Assembly: GCA_034359265.1 (NCBI GenBank)
Contig: CP136890.1
Coordinates: 1,304,501-1,368,500, forward strand
From: Canna indica
Taxonomy: Eukaryota > Streptophyta > Magnoliopsida > Zingiberales > Cannaceae
Length of the DNA stretch: 64,000 nt
Direction: 5' to 3'
Part shown: in pieces, positions 43,401-54,593 of the stretch
Layout: each line of letters starts with the position of its first letter
How positions within the stretch are numbered: the first letter of the stretch is position 1
The notes under the pieces: generated by a model
Told to the model about the DNA's origin: nothing
The model's input: the letters and a program-made list of their open reading frames with translations, nothing else
Databases searched by the model: none
Program-made: the position numbers and the translations under genes

Positions 43401-43977
43401 TATTGCTTACTCTTCGGCACATAATTTTTAGGTTCAGATTCAACATCACCCACAATTGTTGATGTTGTTAGCACATTACTCTAAACAGATTATGTTGATA
43501 AGTCGAGTTAAAATTAGATATACATACATGTATTTTTATTACTTTTTTCGTTTATGGTAGCAATACTAATACATTACCTTCTTTCATTCTTTGTTTGTTC
43601 TTTTCAAACGATAAAAGCATGCTATATCAGAAATATTCAAGCAGCATAAAACAGGTTCTTCGTCTCACTTTTTTCTCAAAACTAATTGATGAAAAACACC
43701 ATAAATAAGCAAAGTGATGAAAAAATCACACACATTGGGAACAATAAAAATAGAAGATCAACTTAGTTTCTGGTTTGGATTATTGAAGAAAGCAGTCATC
43801 CGTAGCAAGTTCACAAGATGCCATCTAATTCATATCAGTTCTGTTAAGCAAATTTGCTACCAAATTTCACATCACGTGTTCCCAATCACTTTCACCCATT
43901 ACATTGAATGGTGCAGCAGAAAAGTACAGTGAACTTTCCATATGCTTCATTCACCATGATACATAATTTGCTCCACA
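43401..43977. other. Intergenic DNA, probable 3' UTR of the lipase-like gene
   Basis: No gene was recognised. The part nearest 43977 is probably the 3' UTR of the reverse-strand hydrolase. Confidence 0.5.
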
Positions 43978-45807
43978 TCAGTCATAGAGATACACTATTG
44001 ATTCCAAACGTAGATCTGAGCTCCACCATTGATGTATTCCATGTGCATGCTTGAAGTCAGGAGCAGGAGTTGAATTCACAGTCAAATTTGCTGATGGAAG
44101 GAGGTGCAATGACTCTGACTCCATTCCAAAAGAGCTTAGAAAAAGATCCTTGACAGAATTCTGTGTTGCCAGCTTCCCTACATTTCCTGCTCCAATCTCT
44201 TCCATCTTTTTCCGATGCTCAAAGTATCCAATATAAGCTGAGCAGATGTCGTCAGCCTTGTTTACAAAAAGACATGGAACCCATGATGACAACATTGCAA
44301 AAGAGTTGGATCTGTGATGGGGACCTTTCACAGCTAATGTGAGCCCAGCAGTTATAAAGCTGCTAGCAATGCGGATTCCCTGCTTCACCTTCTTATCTTT
44401 GATCCTCTCAATAGGAGCTGCAACGAATGGTGGGTTAAAGAGAAAAGCCTTCAAATTTCTACCCTCCTTAGCCATATTTTTTCCAGCAAGTGTTGCCATG
44501 GCTGCTCCCAGAGAATGACCAGCAACCCACACATTTTGATGTCCAAAAGCTGCAACCAGGTTACGGACAGCTTGCATAGCTATAAAAAATCGAGATGTCC
44601 GATGAAGACCATTCCTAATAAAATGTAGGTCCAGTTGGATGTCTCGAGAGACAGATTCTTTCTTTTTGACAGTACCTCGAAAGACAATCACAAATCTTGG
44701 AGCTTTGGTATCCAAAGAATCTTTTATACTTGCACAAGGGTTGAATTCGTAAACAGCCCCAAAGATGGAGAAATCAACATCGTCAACTAACTTTCTGATT
44801 ACTTTAAAATTGAAACTCTCCCACCAAGGAGGAGCACAAGCTTCAGGACCTTGGCGATTGAGCTGTCGATCTCGTTCTAGTACATATGCACCTTGAACCA
44901 AACTGGCTGCAACGGATCTTTGGTGATGTGGGCAATTCCTGCTCAAAACAATTTCATAAAAATTTAAATCCTGACAGCATAACAAGGGCTGATTTGATGA
45001 AGGAACTACTAGAACTTACTTGCATGCATAACATTTATATACTGCTCAATGAAATATAAAGATCCCAAAACTGGAAAGTTATAGTAGATTTTGGGTAAAA
45101 AGGGATTCTTTCTTATTATTAAATTAACAAATAAAGGGACACTCCTTAGTCATTCCATCTGAGGACCAATAATTTATTCTCCTTTTCTCTGTGTTTTTTA
45201 TGAATATATCTCAGAAAAATGAAAAATGTGAGATTTCTTTTAGTAGACTACTCGTGTAAAAATGTCAGTCCTTAATGTTCATGAACTACACATATCTGAA
45301 CATGAGGTTTCTTAGAAGGTCATCAACTACACATATTCCAACACGAGTCTTCTATTAAGAGACTACTTATGATTTTCTATTAGTCTAACTACTATGGAAC
45401 CTTGATTAGGGAGACTAGCTAAACATAGCTCAGCAACTCACAAAAGAAAGAACAGTTATAAACTGGGAAAATGCATGTGTTTCCATTTTTTATTGTGTAG
45501 TCATTGTTAACCATTCCTGAAGCAATCTAGGCGATATGCAATAATGAAGAATGTTTGACCAACTAGCCTTCAAAACTAACTATGGCAGCATATCATGCAA
45601 TATTAGTATATTGAATAGTATTAGAAACCATTACAAGGTTGATCAGAATTAGATGAACAGATCAGTATCTTCCTACACAATATGAAGAAATGTCATTATC
45701 AAGCAAAAGCTTGCAAAGACTTAAGGAAATACTTAAGGAACTTACCAGTTCACTGAGGTCAGATGTACAGGTCCTGATAGCTCAAACACATCCCTTTCTG
45801 ATGTCAT
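43978..45807 (-). CDS. Class-3 lipase-like alpha/beta hydrolase, At4g10955 type
   Basis: Two exons, 45807-45746 and 44938-43978, encode 340 residues; the Arabidopsis protein At4g10955 is about 350. The first exon gives MTSERDVFELSGPVHLTSVNW and the split tryptophan codon joins in phase to NCPHHQRSVAASLVQGAYVL. FVIVFRGT and the nucleophile elbow GHSLGAA (Ser163) are the class-3 lipase signatures. Candidate acid and histidine residues lie in KADDICSAY and the C-terminal HAHGIHQWW. No signal peptide is evident. The substrate is unknown; Arabidopsis databases call the family GDSL esterase/lipase, but the sequence is lipase-3-like rather than GDSL. In Arabidopsis this gene is close to At4g10930, matching the neighbour here. 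The longer frame starting at 44985 is rejected because it reads through intron sequence. Confidence 0.93.
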
Positions 45808-46101
45808 TTTCTCGTATTATGTGCATAACGTGAGTGCACACATACAACTGCTGAAACATTAAAGCAAACAACTAAAACTATGAAAACAGTAACACATGCA
45901 ACTCAAAAGACAACCATAACTATAGCACTAGCTCCAGGCATAGATTTATTTTCCAATAAATATAGCCAAATCATGAGGTAGCATCCATGACTTCAACACA
46001 AATAATTTTTGTTAGAATAACATGTATAAAACAGAAACTCCATACAAATAACAGACCTCAAGTTACTCAAGCCTTCTTGTTGAAAAGGTTTTAACCTGGA
46101 T

Positions 46102-46833
46102 CATAGTTGTCAATAGCGCAAATAGCACGCGCTATAGCGCATAGCAGACCTTGTGCGCTTCGCTGCGCTATGCGCATTAGACTTTAGTGTAGCGCGCGCT
46201 ACGCGGCACTATGTGCACTATAGCGCGCAGCGCATCGCAGTAAAAAGCGCGCTATAATGAAGTACGCTGAAGGCATTTTGTTTCTTCATCTTTAGTCTTT
46301 TTCTTTAGAAGGACAAGGGTTTTTTTGGAAGGCAAGTTGATAGAAATTCCAGAAAATGACGAAGATGAAGAATTTAGAGCCAACCAAACTGATACGGAGG
46401 AGGAAGAGAAGGACAATGAAGGCTATGCCTCTCATGGTCTTGATGTTGATGATGAGATTAGCCTTGAGGATAAAAATCTTGACAATGATGAATAAAGTTG
46501 GGGTCTTGGGGAAATTTTGGAGCTTGAAATCTGAATTCTAGGTTTTAGACTTATTCCTTATGGTTGATTTACGATGTTTTGTTTGGTTTATCTTACCTTA
46601 TCAACATGGTTTCTTTTTATACATTTGGTCTTCATCATTTTTGAATATTTATTTAATTATTACTCTTTATGATAGTTGGAGTCTATTGGTATTTTTTGTG
46701 TATACATGAACAATATACCTATGTTTTTATTTTGCGCTTTATTTCAATAAAGCGCACACTTCGCACTGCGCTATGCGCTATAGCTCCAAGGGACCTTTGC
46801 GCATCGCTGCGCTTTTCGCCCCTAACAACTATG
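46102..46833. mobile_element. hAT-type element rich in GCGCTATAGCGC words
   Basis: A 732-bp element with inverted ends CATAGTTGTCAATAGCG and its counterpart ACAACTATG. It is flanked by 8-bp duplications ACCTGGAT and ACCTTGAT, with one mismatch. Its margins are packed with GCGCTATAGCGC-like words. The middle (about 46353-46495) holds a forward frame rich in Asp and Glu that ends at TAA and looks like the acidic tail of a protein, possibly a transposase remnant. There is no catalytic region, so the element is non-autonomous. It lies upstream of the lipase-like gene, probably inside or near its leader. Confidence 0.75.
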
Positions 46834-47478
46834 ACCTTGATTATCAGAGAATAAAAGTGGCAGGTAAGCAAAAGGTTTTCGGTCTTGTCTTCCAAAAATG
46901 GACTGAGGGAATAGACTTCTTAGCAAAATGCTCCACGTTTAAGCAATAGTATTAGTTTAACCGAGAAAGTTCTTTGACATTTAGTAGGAAGGAAGTGAAG
47001 TAGGCGAGAAGCCTCATCAAGAACAATCTTTTCAATGGTGACAAAAATAGGAACTCTCTTCTCCTCCTATAACGTGAGCTTAAAAGAAATTCTAATATTG
47101 AGAACTAACAATCAGGTTGTTCGAATCGCCCAATCTCAAAGGAGTTCTTGACAATATAAGCTTACTAATTTCGATGTAATGGCTGCTACTTTATGGCTGA
47201 ACTTCTTAACATAAACAGTAACTAGGCATCTAACCCTAGAGCAGGATTGTGCATGCACAAAATCTATCAAGACCGAAATAATTTACATTCCATTCACAAT
47301 AGACACAAGGGTAAGTTTTTAGCAATAAACAGTTTTCTTTTATCAAGTGTCCTACCTATCAACTACATCAATTCCTGGTGTAAGAATCAACCAAAGTGCA
47401 TTGTATAGACAAAAAAAGCTTACGCAGAGGGCAATGTGTACCAACAGCTGCCGATCTTCAAGGGTCTCCGCTCCGCAG
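46834..47478. other. Intergenic or leader-intron DNA, nothing recognised
   Basis: No coding sequence was recognised. If the lipase gene has a distal 5' UTR exon, this would be part of its leader intron. Confidence 0.4.
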
Positions 47479-47928
47479 TTATCCAAATGAGTTAGTCGTT
47501 AATCCCCGATTAAGCTCCCGATACCTCCAAAGACACCGATAGGAGATCAGAGTCAACCCTAAAGGAAGCAAAACAAACGTGTAGAGAACAACAGCATTAT
47601 GGCAGGTATCAATATTATATTCCAATAAGACATATTCATCCATTACAATATCCTGAAGAAACCAATCAACACAAAGCTCCCAGCTTTGTTTAATCGTATC
47701 TAATGTTAAATGGCAACTGGTAAAGCCACCAACAAAACGACGCCGATCGATCTCTTCGTGACGTCCACGAGAAGCGTAGAAAGAGGGGTTCGGAAGAGAT
47801 CGGAGAGAAGAAGCCGAGGAGAAGACTAGAATGCTCCCACTTTGGGAAGAGTTTGGGAAAGCAGAAGAGGAAGAAGAAAAGAGAGATTGGTCGGGGCGCA
47901 AGAAGTGATTCGTCGACGAAAGTTCCAT
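47479..47928 (-). CDS. Hypothetical 149-codon ORF, possibly in the lipase-like gene's leader
   Basis: I do not recognise this protein. It starts MELSSTNHFLRPDQSLFSSS, is Ser-rich for about 50 residues, and has one hydrophobic segment near residues 112-132 (VVLYTFVLLPLGLTLISYRC). The first half is GC-richer, as in 5' exons of this genome. Possible donors (GGAG/GTATCG, CTGC/GTAAGC) lie near its end, and an acceptor-like TTTCAGCAG precedes the lipase ATG around 45850. The stretch could therefore be the 5' UTR exon of the lipase gene with a chance frame, or a small membrane-protein gene. The evidence cannot separate these. Confidence 0.3.
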   Translation of the reverse strand: MELSSTNHFLRPDQSLFSSSSSAFPNSSQSGSILVFSSASSLRSLPNPSFYASRGRHEEIDRRRFVGGFTSCHLTLDTIKQSWELCVDWFLQDIVMDEYVLLEYNIDTCHNAVVLYTFVLLPLGLTLISYRCLWRYRELNRGLTTNSFG

Positions 47929-47988
47929 TCCATTCGGAACGGCATCACCGGCCGCACGGTTGAATATTCTTCAACCGAATATTCTTAT

Positions 47989-48062
47989 ATTGACGGTTGG
48001 ATATTCTTCCCTTTTGTTCAAGCTTATTGACGGTTGGATATTCTTCCCTTTTGTTCAAGCTA
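47989..48062. repeat. 37-bp tandem duplication
   Basis: Two exact or nearly exact copies of a unit beginning ATTGACGGTTGGATATTC and ending GTTCAAGCT start at 47989 and 48026. They lie about 60 bases upstream of the reverse-strand ATG at 47928, in possible promoter sequence. Confidence 0.9.
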
Positions 48063-49060
48063 CTGCGGAGGGATCGGCTGAACGCATGGGGGTCCGTGGT
48101 CCTCCCTGTTATTTTAATTATTTAGTGGTCCCACCTGTTACGGGGAAGATAATTGGCCAATTCGCATGGGTTGCTGATCCGTGTTTTTGTCGGTGCAGAA
48201 TGGACAACAAATGGGTTGTTATTTGAATTATTTTCGCTGGACCCTGATTGGGTACAAATACAATGCAATTAAATGCCATTAACTATTAACTAAGAAGATG
48301 AGTTGTAACCAATGCCTTAAATTTCACACAACATTATTTTTTATAGTAAAAATTACTGATTTAATTGTTTTGGAGATTATGATAGAGCACCTAATAAATG
48401 GAAAAAAAATCCCAATATGAGTAATTTCCCTATATAATATTTTATAAACGAGTGAACATAAATTTTATAGAAATAAACGTAAGAATGAGTGGATGAATAT
48501 GAATTTGTAAGGATGAATTCATGTCCATTCATTTATTATCTATATTCGCTAATTTTGTACTCATATTCACTAGTTCATATATTTTGTACGGAGAAATTAG
48601 TTCATAGAAGTTGCACTCTCACTTGGTCCAACAAAAATAGACTTTTATTAGGCTAGCATAGAAAGTTATACTCGCCCACTACGTTTATATCTCAACTATA
48701 TACATTTCAATTTTCTGTGGAGCTTCCCACCTCACTTATTATATATAAAAAAATCGGCCTCCTCCATCTAAAACATATATTTGTCATCACAATTAACATT
48801 TATTAGAGGAGGCAAACTTTAATGGCGCGATCCATGGTGATCGATTTTCCATCAAATATGATTGAATATCTAGCTTTCCATGAAAACTAGCATCGGATCG
48901 AGGAGGCTGAATTGGAAAAGCTTTACTCAGTAAGTCGAACTTTTTTTTTAAAATATATTTATACTAAATCATTGCATTACTAATCATGTTTGCAGTTATA
49001 CTATAAGTAAAAGAAACCATGTGTTCAAGATGATACAAACCAAAATGGAATCTTTTAACT
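48063..49060. other. Intergenic DNA, no gene seen
   Basis: AT-rich spacer; no frame or splice pattern was recognised. Confidence 0.5.
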
Positions 49061-49496
49061 TAGGGGTGAGTAGGGGAGTACCATATATTTTTCATGATAC
49101 TCGAGCTCTATTCTGTATGAGATCGGTTCATAGATTTTGAACCTCAGACCCTATCATGTTGGGACCTAGGACCGGACTCCACCCGAAACCTACAAGTTCT
49201 GTGTACCCTGTTGGAACTTGTCCATTTACAGGTTCATGGTACAACATTTGAGTCTCGATTCCAATTTTGATTATGGGTTCTTGATGTGTTGGACCCGGAA
49301 TCGAGTACTAGAATCCGATTTCGATTCTGGTTCTAGGTATTGGATGTGTTGGACCCGAAACTAAAATCCATTTTAACCGATTCCTCAATTTTTGTCTAGG
49401 ATCTTACTCGAATTTAATTCGGATCTATTCGGAATCTATCCGACCGGGCAGGTTCCAATTGGTTCCGAATTTACACGATACCTATGCACACCCCTA
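49061..49496. mobile_element. Non-autonomous hAT-type element with 8-bp target duplication
   Basis: A 436-bp element beginning TAGGGGTGAGTAGGGG and ending ATGCACACCCCTA. It is flanked by TTTTAACT (49053-49060) and CTTTAACT (49497-49504), a 7/8 match. The interior shares words with the repeats at 4036-4513 and 42815-43400, so these three form one family. No coding capacity was seen. Confidence 0.75.
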
Positions 49497-50368
49497 CTTT
49501 AACTTTAGTCAACCTATGTAGATGTTTTAACCAACTAGTAAAGAGTAGTTGACCTAAATAAGTTGATCCTATCGAGCTTATTCTTGCAGCTTCAAAACAA
49601 AAGCTAAACTTGAGATTGCTGGTTTAAATCCTGTTTTTCTAAAAACATTTTGATTTTATTTTGGGGATCTTTTTTTAAGGAATCCTTGTGTCTTTCATGT
49701 ATTACGAAATGAATTGGTTGAAACAAGCACTCTTAGTTGAGGAAAACCCCCAAAGGAAAAAAAAGTCATATATCTACTCAGGTTGAGACTTTGCTAATAT
49801 ATTTTCTCCATTGATGGATGAAGGGTCTAATTACACCCTTACAATTCTGATGATTAACTAATCCTTTGGTCTTACTATATTTATTTATGCAGTACTGGAG
49901 AAGGGTCACCATATAATATGCTTGATCATGATTTTTTCCACTTGTTACTCTAGCTTAACTTTAATTGAAGTTGACATGAGGCCTAAATCTATCTTTACAA
50001 GATCCAACAAACCAATTTGGTGGAGCCAAACATTGTCAAAGATTACCTGTGCCACATCAGTGAGAAGAAACTATGCATTGCCCCATAAATTAATGGCTCA
50101 GTTCAATCTGATCTAATTCACTTATCTCAAAGCTAATGATAAAAAATTCACCCACTCTCTCATTCATTGCTTCCCTTCCTTTTCCTGCCAGATTGAGGAG
50201 ACAACCGAACCAACACACAAGGACCCCATCTTCCAACTTTAGTTGCAAGCAACAGCAACCTTCCAACTTCTCTCTACTCTTCTTCTTCTTCTTCATCTTC
50301 TTTTTTTATCCTTCTTGGCTTCCATTGTCATCAGCTCTGGAAGCATTTGCCTACAAAATAAGCAGGGA
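49497..50368. other. Intergenic DNA and leader of the b561/DOMON gene
   Basis: No separate gene was recognised. The last ~200 bases are pyrimidine-rich (TTCTTCTTC) and are probably the leader of the next gene. Confidence 0.5.
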
Positions 50369-52124
50369 ATGGCTCACTGTTCACTTGCTTTGATTTTAGT
50401 GCTGGGGTTTGCAGCTGTGACCGTAGGAGCTCAGTGGGACAGCTGCAACTTGGAACTCCCTGCAGCTCTCAGCAATTATTCAGGTCTCTCACATTGCAGG
50501 CCCATATGGAACAATTTTGTCCTCAGAGTATGCCCAACACTCATTACCAATTCAGAATTTGATGGTCTTGAATGCATTTTTGTGATGATTTAGAGTTTGT
50601 TTTTTTGTGTGTCTTGGGATCTGGTCTTGTAATCTTTAAACTTACTTGCATATGAACATATTTGGTCTACAATGTACAAATCTGCATGCATTTTAACAGG
50701 ATCCTGTTTGTGAAACCGAACATAAGATGACATCAAAATAGAGATGCTATGAACAAACCTGAATGTTGTGTTCATAGAATGTCCATTGGACACTTCAAGA
50801 ATGAGGTGGAAAAAATGTTTCTAGTGCATAAAAATCACAAGCAAATTAGTTTTTTCCCCCTCAAAAGATCTAGATAATATGATGAAATGGAGATTATAGA
50901 GAAGAGATGACAGAATTCACAAAGAAGAACAGAATTGAAACTTATTTCAAGTGCTGATGACATTTTCCTTGATATTGGCCCTTGCAGTACTCTCTGAGCA
51001 AAGACAATGTGCTGAGCATTGTGCTGTCCACCGTCTACACTACTGGCTGGGTAGGGATGGGGTTCTCAACAGATGGAAGAATGGTTGGGTCAAGTGCCAT
51101 GGTGGGGTGGATGGGCAAAACTGGCATCCATCACATCAAGCAATTCTACCTTCGAGGTAAATCTTCTTCAGACGTGGTGGTAGATGAAGGGCAATTGCTG
51201 CTCACTGCCGTTCCACCCACAGTTGTTGTTCATCGGGCCAAAATCTACCTAGCCTTTCAATTGCAGTTTCCAGCTCCACTCTCTCAGCAGCACCTTCTAT
51301 TCGCCATTGGCTCTTCAATTCCAGTCCACAAGCACCTCAAGAAGCACTCTGATAAGACTTCTATTGCCTTCGACTTCTCAACAGGTTTGTTCTATAGATT
51401 GATGAGATATCGCTGATTCAGTTCTCAGGCAACCCTGAGAGTCATCAAGCTCTTCTTTTACAGGCAGTTCATTGTCATCGTCGTCGTCGTCGTCGTCATT
51501 TTCCCATCTGTACAAGCTGAAAAGGACCCATGGAGCGCTTGCCATATTTGGGTGGGGCGTTCTCCTACCAATTGGTGCGATCGTTGCAAGATACTGCAAA
51601 CAATGGGATCCTTTATGGTATTACCTGCATGCAGTCGTCCAATTCATCGGATTCATGATTGGTCTTGCAGCAGTGGTGACTGGAAAAGTACTGTACGATG
51701 AACTCCATGCAAGTGTCCACAGCCACAGGGGCATTGGCATCTTCGTCTTGGTGCTTGGCATTCTCCAGGTTTTCTTCTTGTTGCTACTCACTTAACTGAT
51801 GTATATGTATCATCAATTCACAATGTTTAAGCTACTGATCACTTCAAAATCACACGCATGCAGGTGATAGCATTTTTCCTGAAGCCCAGTCAGGACTCCA
51901 AGATCCGCAGGTACTGGAACTGGTACCACCACTGGGTGGGGAGGCTTGCCCTCTTCTTTGCAGCAGTCAACATTGTTGTTGGTATCCAAGTGGGAGGTGC
52001 AGGGACTCCATGGAAAGTTGGCTACGGATTCAACCTCGCAGTCCTCTTCATTCTGTGCATCGTTTTAGAGGTGTTGCTGTGGACATCATGGTCCAAGAAA
52101 GATCTCCCTCCTCCAACATTCTAG
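50369..52124 (+). CDS. Cytochrome b561 and DOMON domain-containing protein (At3g61750-like)
   Basis: Four exons, 50369-50527, 50988-51384, 51464-51768 and 51864-52124, join in phase to 373 residues. A signal peptide (LALILVLGFAAVTVGA) precedes a DOMON domain (about residues 45-180: YSLSKDNVLSIVLSTVY, GWVGMGFS, AFQLQF). A polyserine linker (190-197) joins it to a b561 core with several membrane helices. Haem-ligand histidines are visible at H208 (THGALAIFGW), H241 (LHAVVQF), H273 (HRGIG) and in YHHWVGR. Proteins of this class are thought to pass electrons, probably from ascorbate, across a membrane, with DOMON outside the cytoplasm; this is family knowledge. The start at 50369 was chosen because it directly precedes a good signal peptide. 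An in-frame ATG at 50243 would add 42 residues. Confidence 0.93.
51478..51495 (+). repeat. (TCG)6 coding microsatellite
   Basis: Six TCG codons at the start of exon 3 of the b561/DOMON gene encode serine in the linker between the two domains. The tract is prone to length change without frameshift. Confidence 0.9.
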
Positions 52125-52369
52125 TCTGCAGATTGTTTTGTTAGATTAATTAAGTTGTTGATATCTTAATTAATATATCCCAATGAGTTAATATGCAACG
52201 CTCTTGAAGTTCTGCAATATATATGATTTTCTTTGTTCATTGCTTCTGAGTTCAGTAGCATGATGTCTAGAATATGTGCAGCTGGACTTCTTCGTTGTGA
52301 TTGTTCAAGGTGCTCAGCAAGTCGACGTTTCAATCTAGAAATTGTTATTGTTAGATTAAGACTATGTTT

Positions 52370-52794
52370 GGATCGAGGATTTCGGAGAGAGTTGAAGACT
52401 TGAAGGGGAGGGTTTTGGAAGAGTTTAAAATATCATGTTTGAATATTTTTTTAAAGGGGTTTGGAGGGATTTCAAACCCCTCCAAATCCCTCCTAGAATT
52501 TATTTTCAAAACCCCAAAATGAAAGATTTTGCTGTTTTGAAAGAATTTGAAGAGTTAATGAATTAAAAATAATTAAATTATAAAAATATCCTTAGAACAA
52601 AAATATATATTATTATAAATGATGGTATAGTGGTCTATCAAATCCCTCCAAATACTTTATGAAATTTAACCAAACAAGATTTTTAAAACCTTTTCAAAAA
52701 CCTTCAAACTCCCCCCCTCCAAAATCCTTCAAACTCCTTTAAACTCCTCTTCCTCCTAACTCCTTACTCAAAATTATCCAAATATAAAAATCTG
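52370..52794. mobile_element. MITE-like inverted-repeat element
   Basis: Left part GACTATGTTTGGATCGAGG... and the reverse complement of the right part (CAGATTTTTATATTTGGAT...) are similar. Both arms carry the same GGAGGG/TTTGGAG-rich words in opposite orientation. The 425-bp segment has no coding sequence. Exact ends and target duplication are unclear, so the superfamily is not assigned. Confidence 0.5.
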
Positions 52795-54593
52795 TTTTAA
52801 AATATATATGCAATTAATTAAATGCATTGCTTGTTACTTCTAGACCTCAAGAGCATCAGAAATTTGTCGTTCATTGACTAAATCGTGATTGTTCAAGGCG
52901 TCCATTTTTTTTTTTCCTTTAGTTTTTTGGTGGCTTGACCGCATATTTTTATGTTTTTGTCCCCCTTTCCCTTTCTTTCTTTAATTTTTTTATCAAATCC
53001 AAAATTATAAGTTCCAAAATGACAAAGATCGGTACCGCAAAAAAAAGATCAAAATCAAAATCAACATTTGGAGTGTACCCTTAATATTCTTTTGTATGTT
53101 GTTTTAATATATAAAAAAATTATTATTTCTGCTTGGACGGTACCGACATTCACCCTTTGGCATCTTCTTATTTCTCATCCATATCAATTTCCGACCAACC
53201 GAAGTCGAAATGAAATTCCAAAATTCTTCTTCAACATTTTTCTCCCCTCTCCTCTCGTTCTCTCTCTTCTCCCTCGTTTCTTCTCCAAACTCTAGCATTC
53301 ATGGATTTCTTATAGTGCATTTAGAATTTTATAATTAAAAAGAAGGAAAGAAATTTTGAAAGTTCTCAAAGCACTCGTGACGACGAAAAATAATAAATGA
53401 ATGGTGGATAATTTTGTCTATTGAGGTTGGTGGTCATGGTTCTCTTATAAAAAATCGACGATAATATGGAAGAAGAGAGGAGTGAAGGGACATTGACCGT
53501 AATTTTTTATATATATATTCAATATGTTGTTTCATAATACTATTTTTGTTAAAACATTATACAAGAATATTAAAGGTACATTGTCATAGTTGGTCTGATT
53601 TTGGTAAATTTTTATTTTTGATTTTTGTCATTTTAAAATTTATAATTTATAATTTGGTAATTTTTTTCTTTTTGCCTCTCCTAACTCATTTATATTCTCT
53701 TCGTGATTTTTGAATCAAATGCAAAGTGTTATTTTCTCAAGAAAAATAAAAAATATAGAACGCAAAGCCGAGTGATCAATCCAAAACCAATCGCAATTTA
53801 AGATGGCTATCCTTCTACTCGAATCAGAATTAAATTGGACCAAACCAAATATGTATTTTTAATTTATTCAGTCTCATTTTTCTTAAAAAAATCAATCGTG
53901 TTTAAACTTCAATTTCAATAGATTCAATTCCGATTTTCTTAATTGTAAACCAAATCATTTGAAGAATTCTAAATGTTGAATGGTTGATTTTTTTTTAGTG
54001 ATTTTCTTTTCTTTTTTAAAAAAGTTGTAAACCGAACAAAAATTCAAATAATTTTTCTCGCTCATTTTTTTGAATAAGTTCGGCTGAGTTGAATTTTCAG
54101 TACAATTCAATTTCTAAGCACTCGGTTCAGTTGGTTCGGTCAAATCGGCTGTAGACCCATTCAAAAAAACTATTGTGTACGGCAATGACAAGGAGTCCAT
54201 ATTACTTGCCCCCAACGCTATGACAGAATATTCGAGCGAACCCGCCGTAGAGCAACGTAATGTATCGTTGTGTGAATAAAACACTGTGATATACTGACGC
54301 GTCCCGTTCCGGAATTTCAACGCGTTCATTTAATTGCTCCGTATCGGAACCCGAGCCGTTATAGACGTACAGTAGCGCGCTGTGGACTTGCGGTTGCGTC
54401 AGTCGATCCGACGGTCAGTGTTTCGTTTTAGCGGGGAGCAAATGGGACGAAGCAATGACGACGAGATAAAGAGTGGAAGACGAAGACCTCATTAATGGCT
54501 GGTTCTCTTTCTTCTTCGTCGTCGTTGTCGTCGCCTTCGCCATCGTTTCCCCGTATCTGAGGACTGAGAGTTTGAGGGCGGGTGGACGGAGAG
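52795..54593. other. Intergenic DNA and MACPF gene promoter
   Basis: AT-rich spacer that becomes GC-richer after about 54300. No gene was recognised; the last part should hold the MACPF promoter and leader. Confidence 0.5.

Noticed and set aside
44939..44985. N-terminal extension MLCCQDLNFYEIVLS of the lipase-like protein
   Set aside because: It reads through intron sequence ending in the acceptor TTTTGAGCAG. A separate first exon at 45807-45746 joins in phase and gives the conserved N-terminus.
50243..50368. Upstream in-frame ATG adding 42 residues to the b561/DOMON protein
   Set aside because: The ATG at 50369 is followed directly by a good signal peptide and fits family length. The upstream part looks like leader (TTCTTC-rich), though it is not excluded.
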